Shown in pieces: positions 20,429-26,948 of a stretch of 26,948 nucleotides of DNA. Position 1 is the stretch's first letter. Every line of letters starts with the position of its first letter. A program made the translations under genes and the position numbers. Origin of the DNA: Coptodactyla brooksi (lineage: Eukaryota; Arthropoda; Insecta; Coleoptera; Scarabaeidae); the NCBI GenBank assembly GCA_033557675.1, contig JAWQRM010000191.1, forward strand, positions 1-26,948, read 5' to 3'. The notes under the pieces are model-generated. The model did no database searches. It saw nothing but the letters and a program-made list of their open reading frames with translations, and was not told the DNA's origin.

Positions 20429-20821
20429 TTCTAATTTTTCATACGATCCAATGCAGTTATTGAATTTTGAAATGAAAATAATAATTTTTGTAATAATAAA
20501 AATAATAAAAATATTGTTTTGTGTGAAAATAATATTTTCAGACAAAAGAATTAGACTGATTAGATTAGATTTTGTTTTGGGGTGTGTCATTGACAGTTTT
20601 GTTTATTCTTAGGGAAACGACATAAAAAGAACTGCGCAGACTAAACAATTAATTTTCCTATTTTTTTCATTTTCTTTAAGGAAACATTTTTTACAGAGGT
20701 AACCTTTTTTGATTAGATAGAAGGAGTTTTAAACAAAATGTGCATTGCAGAACTTTAACTATGTAGGAATATGTCTAATAAAAAGAGTTGAGTGTTTTGA
20801 GTAACCTTCAATCACTGCTTT

Positions 20822-20840
20822 AAATGGGACGCCCGGTATA
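20822..20840 (-). repeat. Possible right terminus of the 19498 element
   Basis: The plus strand shows AAATGGGACGCCCGGTATA. Read inward on the minus strand this is TATACCGGGCGTCCCATTT, the usual form of a terminal repeat next to TA in this group. A weak partner (AATACCGG) lies at 18958; it is too short to fix the left end. Confidence 0.4.
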
Positions 20841-20844
20841 TGTA

Positions 20845-22760
20845 TTTGTATTTTAAAACAATAATGTTTAACGTTCAGGTCTTTTCCAACATAGATCTGA
20901 AGGTTTTTGTTCGAAAGAAGTGGTTTAATTAGTTTTGGGTTACATTAAATAATCAAACAAATCAGCTGCGATTACTGTATATCTATCTACTGTATATCTA
21001 TAAGCCAGATTTTTTTTACGGTGGTAACATAACAAAGTAGATTGTAATAAGGAAAAGTATCTATGGTTTAATAAACACTTCAGAGTGTACTTGAAAACAA
21101 TTCTTAATTCAGACACATTAGGATAAATGGAATCGATAAAATAGAAACAGAATTGATCAATGGTAATCAGAAACCCTATACAGGAACTATATAACTTGTT
21201 CTTTTAGTTTTCCGTTGTTCTTTCTTGTTTGTGGTACATACAGAAACAACGGGATTTATGCATGAATAGATCTCTCGCAAAACTTCAGCTACTTCGCATT
21301 TGAACTTTACCGTTTATTTCATATGGATGCCAGTGTATCATCATCATTCCCCAGTCTCTGCAATGCAAGATACACTTTGTAAAACTCAGTAACTTTCAGC
21401 ACTTCTATCTCGGCGACCGACGCGACGTCAAGTAAACTTTTCGCATTCACTCCGTTCTGTCCAATTGCACAACCGCCCGCTAGACGTAACCCAGCGCGTT
21501 TAAACTATTGCAGGTGCAGTTTGAGAGACTCCGTGGCGAGAGTGGTGCCAGTCATCTGCATTTCCTCCACGATTATGTTTCTAGGTGAGAAATCATACTT
21601 CCGCAATTATTGTTAACCATGTTTCGTTCCTGCTCCAGTGTACAGTGTATACTCGTCTATACAGTATTCCAGAATGTTGAGGTGATGTATATAGACCACA
21701 GAAGTGGAAAGCACGAGCATTGTTTAATAAGAACGAAGAATGTTATCTGCATGTGGCTTTGTTTCGTATGCAATAGCCATGAAACTAAACATCCTTACTT
21801 AAAATAGAACTATGAAGGCGCTATATCACAGCCCAGTAATGTGAGAAAATGCACATTAATGTGTTTGCTCAATAACAAACGCTGCAAGTATAAATAATTA
21901 ATCGTAATTGATGTGCGCATGTTATGGAGAATATCGAAGATTCTTAAAGAATACTTGTTATTCATCGTGTTTTATAGAAAATTTAGAAAATGCTAAAATT
22001 TAAATCTGTGATAATAACAACGATGAATCGTTCACTATGTTAAAACTGCAATTCTAAATAATTGTAGAAAAATATTATTATACAGGGTAAATAATCTAGA
22101 TGAAGAGTATATTAATACACAGGGTTTTAGAAATTTGGGTTACCTTGATCCACACTCTGCCAGCTAAGTCAAGCCAGTTACTCTTTTGCAAATTCAACCA
22201 CTTTTGTATCATGTCAGACAAACTTTCTCAGAACTTCTACTTCAGAAAGATGTTATAATGTACAATTTTCAATAGAAGCGGTATTTATCAAGATACGTGA
22301 TATTCAGTTACTGAGGTATAATTAAGTGACCTTTCAAATATTCTCCTCCATCTCGAGTAACTTCTTCAGTGAAAATTTGTTTGAAATCTAATACTAATTT
22401 GCTTGAATTATAAATACAAGAAATACAGAATTGAATGGTGCAGAACGGATATATTGAGGGAATAGAGGGATTGCCATATACACCAGGAGACAAGAAGGGT
22501 AAGTACCAGATGAAAAGTGACCGCAAATGCTAACAAGAAACAGTTTATGAATTTGTACATAAACCCATTTATGTATTCCCTTCTATTTCTATTAAGTTAT
22601 TCATGGGATTAAACGGTATTATCCCCCTGTCTTCATTAATTCTGTTTTTGCATTTAATCATTTCTAAACATTCAAACGTATCCAAGAATTTATTCTTGGG
22701 TACATTTGTAAGTAAATCTCACGCTTCGACACTACTTCTGTGATTGCTGGTTACTTCATA
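20845..22760. other. No confirmed gene; holds one CpG-rich open segment
   Basis: Mostly AT-rich sequence with short frames. The exception is about 21400-21584. A short tandem CTGTATATCTAT doublet occurs near 20977-21001. ATACAGGGT at 22082 resembles transposon ends, but no partner was seen. Confidence 0.45.
21400..21584 (+). other. CpG-rich segment, candidate host exon or promoter
   Basis: This stretch is rich in G+C and CpG against an AT-rich background. An acceptor-like ACTTTCAG ends at 21399 and a strong donor-like CTAG|GTGAGA is at 21584/21585. One plus frame is open throughout (from after the stop near 21378 to the stop at 21613) and contains ATG only at 21575, in ATTATGTTTCTAG. It could be an internal exon, a 5' untranslated exon whose coding starts with the three codons before the donor, or a CpG-rich promoter. 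The encoded peptide has no motif I know. Nothing else confirms a gene. Confidence 0.22.
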
Positions 22761-22762
22761 TA

Positions 22763-22793
22763 CGCAGTATGACAATTAAATAACGAGAATTTT
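22763..22793 (+). repeat. mariner copy 2, left terminal repeat
   Basis: CAGTATGACAATTAAATAAC then GAGAATTTT; one mismatch over 29 nt to the inverted right repeat. Confidence 0.88.
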
Positions 22794-22803
22794 AGTTATC
22801 GAA

Positions 22804-24242
22804 TATACCGTGTGGACGTAAGTGGTTCCCCCCGCTAACTTTTGAACCAATCAACATAGAAACATAAAACAAAAACTGCATTAAATGGTATCAAATGTAG
22901 TGGTTTTTAACGAAAAATTAAAATGTTAATTTTCCTATCAACTTTGAAATTTTAAATTGCATGGGAGCTCTTGTGATACCTCATTGTAAAGGTCTTTCCT
23001 GAACTACCTTTAAGAAGAATTTTTAGGAAATTCCCGAACGACATGGGAATTTCCCAAATGTCATATTACCTGACAGTTTATTACAGCCAGCAGTTTACTG
23101 AGCAAAAAATCCATCAAACTAAAGGTTATTTAAAAAACTAAGGGTGTTAATTATTTGTCGCCAGTACTATTTTCATTTATTTGATAAAGATGGTTCGTGT
23201 GCATCCGCTAGATGAAAAGATACAAGCAATATTTATTTATGTCGGGCGTAATTTACAGCAGGCATCTATTTAATTTAATTTAAAGGAGCGTCTATTTAAT
23301 CAGCGTTATCCTGATCATCCTATCTGCAGGAAGTATTTGAAAGAATGAGTTGAAGAGTTTCAAAGAACTGGGAGTATTGCTAATATACCAGGGGTAGGAA
23401 GAAAATCCATTTCAGAAGACAAGCAAGTAGAAATCGTAGCCGTGGTTGATAATCCACAGCAGGCAACTGGACAGATCGCCAGCGAATGTGGTGTGTCTTC
23501 AACAACTGTAAAAAAATATTTGAAGAAACACAAATTTCACCCTTATAAATTGATTATGGTATATCAATTAACGGAAGATGATCCAGACAGACGAGTACAA
23601 TTTTGTGATATTCTATTCCAACGCATACTGTAATTTCCAATGTACGTGACGAGCATTTGTTTTAGTGACGAATGTACATTTTTCTTAGATGGAAAAGTAA
23701 ATCGACAAAACGTGCGATATTGGGCAGAGGAAAATCCACGTGTTTTTCGAGAGAACCGCACCCAATTTCCTCAAACTTGTGGGCAGGAATTTTGGGAAAC
23801 CATATCGTCGGTCCAATATTTACCGATGCAAATTTAACAGGAGTTGTTTACAGCGAAATGTTGGAGTGTAGAATCAACCCCCTCATCAACAAGATTGTAA
23901 CATCAAATCCAGAGGAATTTGAGTTGGATGTTATTTTCCAATAGGATGGGCTCCACCATATTACTGTATTGCTGCACAGGAATATCTAGACCAAATATTC
24001 CCAAATAGGCGGATTGGACGGCGAGGTCCAACCGAATGGCCTTCTCGATCGCCAGATTTAAGTCCCCTTCGTTGTTTTCTTCTGGGGATATTTAAAATCG
24101 CAAGTGTTTATTACCCAATCCGAATCCCTAGACGATTTCAGAAATAGGATTTTGCACGAGTGCGGCAGAATACCATAAGAAATGTTTCACAACGTAAGTA
24201 TAGAGTTTCAAAATAGAACTTTATTCACGTCCGCACTGTATA
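22804..24242 (+). mobile_element. DD41D Tc1/mariner element nested in mariner copy 2
   Basis: Left end TATACCGTGTGGACGTAAGT at 22804, and right end, inverted, TATACAGTGCGGACGTGAAT ending at 24242; 16 of 20 positions match, with TA at both borders. The length of about 1.44 kb fits a one-gene element. Its borders fall between mariner copy 2 sequence on both sides, which proves it inserted later than the mariner. Confidence 0.87.
23190..24216 (+). pseudogene. DD41D-type transposase pseudogene (nested copy)
   Basis: Starts at ATG 23190 with MVRVHPLDEKIQAIFIY. An in-frame stop breaks the first helix region, and FNQRYPDHPICRKYLKE follows. Next are RTGSIANIPGVGRKSISEDK, VVDNPQQATGQIASECGVSS (second helix-turn-helix), KKHKFHPYKLIMVYQLTED, and ICFSDECTFFLDGKVN with the first Asp (about 23665). 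Then come VRYWAEENPRVF, GPIFTDANLTGVVYSEML and DVIFQ, after which the CAG of the usual QQDG is TAG and the second Asp follows (about 23944). One frame over lie IFPNRRIGRRGPTEWP and SRSPDLSPL. The third Asp position, 42 residues on, falls at another frame break (SPLRC instead of SPLDF); then FFWGYLKSQVFITQSESLDDF. It is dead through stops, frameshifts and loss of the last catalytic residue. Confidence 0.88.
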
Positions 24243-24359
24243 TATGGATAGAAAGAACTTATTTTGAACGCACCCAAGTTCATGCTAGTCGGATGGTAGG
24301 TTACATAGCTGCAGTAATTTGAATGACAGTAAAAATTCTATTGATGTCGTAAAAACATA

Positions 24360-25126
24360 ATAGAACAAAGAACCAATATTAAATTTTGTTTTTAACTGGA
24401 AAAAAATCTGCTGAGACTTACGAATTGATGAAAAAAGTGTATGGTGATGATTTTATGTCTAAAGCTAATTATGAGCAGTTCAATCGTTTTAAAAGAAGGT
24501 AAAGTCGTGGTGAATTGATAGAAAAATCCGTGAAATCATTGCTTTTGACGGAAATTTTACTGTAAGAATGTTGGCTGAAGAATTAAAAATAAATAGAGAA
24601 GGTGTTGATCTAGAAACTAAGCGTCAATCTGCGCAATGGAAGTCAAATGGCGAGCCAAAACCAAAAGAACTGCGTTTTCAGAAGTCAATAATCAAGACAA
24701 TGTTGGTTCCTTTTTATGATTCACAAGGGATTGTCCACAAAGAATTTGTTCTATAGGGTAACGCTATTAACAGACAATATTATTTAGCAGTTTTACATCG
24801 TTTGTGGTAAAGGATTGTACATGTTTGACCTGAATATCCAGCAGGAAAACAGCTATTTTTCTGCTGGAAAACATCCACAAAAAATAATATCTGTGTCATT
24901 GACGACCCACCCTATTCGTCTGATATATCCACCGTATGACTATTTTCTTTTCCCTAAACTAACAATTGGAATGAAAGGATCGTTCTTTGATGATATTTCA
25001 GCCATTCAAGCAGCTATGGCGCAGGTACTAAATGCCGTTCCTAAGGATGACATACAAAAATCTATGCATGTATTGGTTCATCGTGCTAGAAAGTGTATTG
25101 AGTTAAATGGAACCTATTTTGAATAA
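24360..25126 (+). pseudogene. mariner transposase pseudogene, copy 2
   Basis: Homologous to the gene at 12762-13747. The start ATG is ATA. KSAETYELMKKVYGDD and FMSKA are the helix-turn-helix, then IREIIAFDGNFTVRM-like sequence and LAEELKINREGV. Here the sequence jumps straight to LETKRQSAQWKSNGEPKPKEL, so about 190 nt, including the ITGDEIWCF block with the first Asp, are missing compared with copy 1. The HDNAPPH block is also scrambled (LFFCWKTSTK). PPYDYFLFPKLTIGMKGSFF is kept with the third Asp, and the end RARKCIELNGTYFE and TAA at 25124-25126 is intact and open for 103 codons. It is inactive. Confidence 0.88.
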
Positions 25127-25174
25127 AAAATAATTTTTAAACATAATTCAATGCGTGCTTTCTTTGCGTATTTA

Positions 25175-25205
25175 AAAATTTTCGTTATTTAATTGTCATA
25201 CTGTA
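25175..25205 (-). repeat. mariner copy 2, right terminal repeat
   Basis: Plus strand AAAATTTTCGTTATTTAAT then TGTCATACTGTA; the inverse of the left repeat, next to TA. Confidence 0.88.
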
Positions 25206-25207
25206 TA

Positions 25208-26948
25208 TGCCACTTTTTTCCAACATATTTGCTTTCTCGTTGGAATTACCGAACAGCATTTTTAATGTATTATTAGACTGAAAGATTAATCTCATATCTG
25301 CTAGTTTAAAATTTTTTAGAAGACTCTTGGCGAATTCCGAGAACGTCAACAAAGACAATTGCTTAATTTTGTTACGAAGCCTTGCGGAGCCTTAAAAGGT
25401 TTCAAACCCACAACTTTAATGCGAGTCTTTGTTTTTCTATTTTTCAAGTTAAAGTTATGGGCTATTTTGAGAATTGCTGTAATTGTGTTATTCGCCAGCT
25501 AATATATATTCATAATTAGATTGATCTAGAAATCAAATCTTGCAATTATTTTCACGACTTTCTCGTATAAAGAGAATAATACAAAAATCGATATACCTTT
25601 TTAATTTTTTTAGATAACAATATCGGGGTTATAATTCAATGAATATATTGAAAAAAAAAATAATTCTATGTCGTAACTACAAAATGACAGCTTTTCTATT
25701 TGTTTCTCTGTAAAACCAATCAATATTCAGAAGACTAGATAGATTTCAAGAAATTATAAAAAAAGGTGTCTTTTTCCAAATATCTAGTAGGTCCTGGATA
25801 TTTTATAAGAAAATGTTTGAAACGTTTATCTAGCTGCTATAATTTAAAAAATCCCTGTACTAAATATCGGAAAAAATCACTATGTGATTATTTTATTAAC
25901 CCTATATTTAATAGATCAGATTAGTTTCAAAATTTACATATTCAGCGGTGTTATCAGCAGTGCGTTCTCCAGTAATTCGCGAACAAGTGTCGACAAAAGA
26001 TATTTCATTATTAGTGGGAACAGTGAAATACATTACGCTATTTACGAAATTTTAGTATTTGTCAGTTTACTTATGAAAATCGGAGTTCATCGGTTTTATT
26101 ATTAGCACAGACTTGCCCTCTTACTGCAAAGCACAATTTCAAATGATCTAGAAGTAGTTATCAAATCGCTACTTGAGCCATCTCGATTCCTATTGCGAAA
26201 ACGACACTATAAAATCTCATCTCCAGCGCCTTTGATTGTAGTACTTGGGGACTAGATCGAACACTGAAGTGGGTTATGTCGTCGAAATATTAAATGTTCG
26301 AGAGCGCTTGTTTCTGCGTTGGAGCGTTTTCAAGTATTCCCTTTTCTTTCTTCTTTTTCATTCAAGTAGAATATCTTTGACGGTTTATAAGAATTATTTA
26401 CATACTAACGCATTGCGAATGCGTTACAAGTTTGGTTTTTATCGAAGATTGTGGTATATAAAGTGAAACAAACGCCCTGGTAACTCCTGCACAACTTTTG
26501 AATAGATCGCGATAGATAGTTGATATTCTGAAGTATTGGATTGGGATTACGAAATCTATCTTTTGGTTAAAAAGTACATATGGTGGTCGACTGAGGTTTA
26601 TTTTGAATATATTATGAAGGCAAATACACCTTGAAAACGCTATGGCTGTTCAATTCAGGGTTATGGTTGTGAATACAACATTTTGTGCTTTTTGTTCTTT
26701 GCTTTTTCGCCCTTTGCATTAGCCAGAGTCTCCGATGTTGACGTGATGGATATCAGACATAGGTATAAATTAAGACCCTATCGAATTTCACTATTGTATG
26801 TGTATGTGTGTGTGCGCATGAGTTTATGTTATTACAACAATTGTTGAAATTGTTACTACAGTTTGACAAAAAACCAATCGATAGTAAAAACTATCGTGTT
26901 AGTTCTTGCTGGGTTTGAGGTCTAAAGGATATGTGGATGGTAGTGAGA
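25208..26948. other. No recognisable gene
   Basis: Short frames only (73-codon frames at 25884-26105 and 26245-26466 have no motif). A GT/TG-rich microsatellite-like run lies at about 26795-26820. Confidence 0.45.
26793..26820. repeat. (TG)n-rich microsatellite
   Basis: TGTATGTGTATGTGTGTGTG, an interrupted TG repeat, followed by CGCATGAG. Confidence 0.75.

Larger units (their letters stand above)
22761..25207 (+). mobile_element. mariner element (copy 2), interrupted
   Basis: Left terminal repeat CGCAGTATGACAATTAAATA with ACGAGAATTTT (22763-22793), and its inverse AAAATTTTCGTTATTTAA with TTGTCATACTG (25175-25203). The two match at nearly every position and TA flanks both. The interior resembles copy 1 (12563-13821). 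A DD41D element occupies 22804-24242; without it the unit is about 1.0 kb. Confidence 0.88.

Noticed and set aside
22082..22135. TATACAGGGT and a nearby ACACAGGGT as transposon ends
   Set aside because: No inverted partner and no coding remains between possible ends.
1..26948. CRISPR arrays, operons, tRNA and rRNA genes
   Set aside because: No regularly spaced repeats with unique spacers, no cloverleaf-like or rRNA-like sequence recognised, and the DNA is eukaryotic in character.

Overview
This is a stretch of arthropod, most likely insect, nuclear DNA. It is strongly AT-rich, has no operon-like gene packing, no ribosomal or tRNA genes that I can see, and no intact multi-exon host gene that I can recognise. 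What can be named is almost all transposon debris of kinds common together in insect genomes: mariner (DD34D), a DD41D-spaced Tc1/mariner relative, piggyBac, a Penelope-like element with a GIY-YIG endonuclease tail, a KRBA2/SCAND3-type integrase gene, and a probable Mutator-like fragment. Only the KRBA2-type reading frame (392 codons) stays open for a long distance. Every other element is cut by stops, frameshifts or deletions.

Layout. 1-38 is a TA microsatellite. 446-631 is a probable Mutator-like transposase scrap. 1801-2092 (minus) is a mariner C-terminal fragment next to a degenerate direct-repeat patch (2059-2285). 3816-6197 is a piggyBac element with matching ends, a minus-strand broken transposase (about 4411-5880) and a second copy of the left end at 4150. 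6911-9135 appears to be one unit: the KRBA2-like integrase gene (minus, 7350-8983), five imperfect direct repeats beyond its 3' end and a 40-bp palindrome beyond its 5' end. 9398-10507 (minus) is a decayed DD41D transposase. 11744-12510 holds a second, unrelated piggyBac fragment. 12563-13821 is a nearly full-length mariner with both terminal repeats. 14446-15990 holds three pieces of Penelope-like element in the same orientation. 19498-20428 (minus) is a second DD41D transposase. 22761-25207 is a second mariner copy of the 12563 family, and a third DD41D element (22804-24242) has jumped into its left end.

The long remainder (about 640-1800, 2300-3815, 6200-6900, 10810-11740, 16000-18950, 20845-22760 and 25210-26948) shows no gene I can support. 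The best candidate for host function is a CpG-rich open segment at about 21400-21584, flanked by an acceptor-like AG and a good donor-like GT.

No genes act together here as a pathway. The window is best read as layered transposon insertions in a gene-poor or intronic region. I did not find a novel defence, biosynthetic or regulatory system. The most unusual structures are the nested insertion, the KRBA2 unit with its repeats and palindrome, and the Penelope tail array with its 25-bp stem hairpin.
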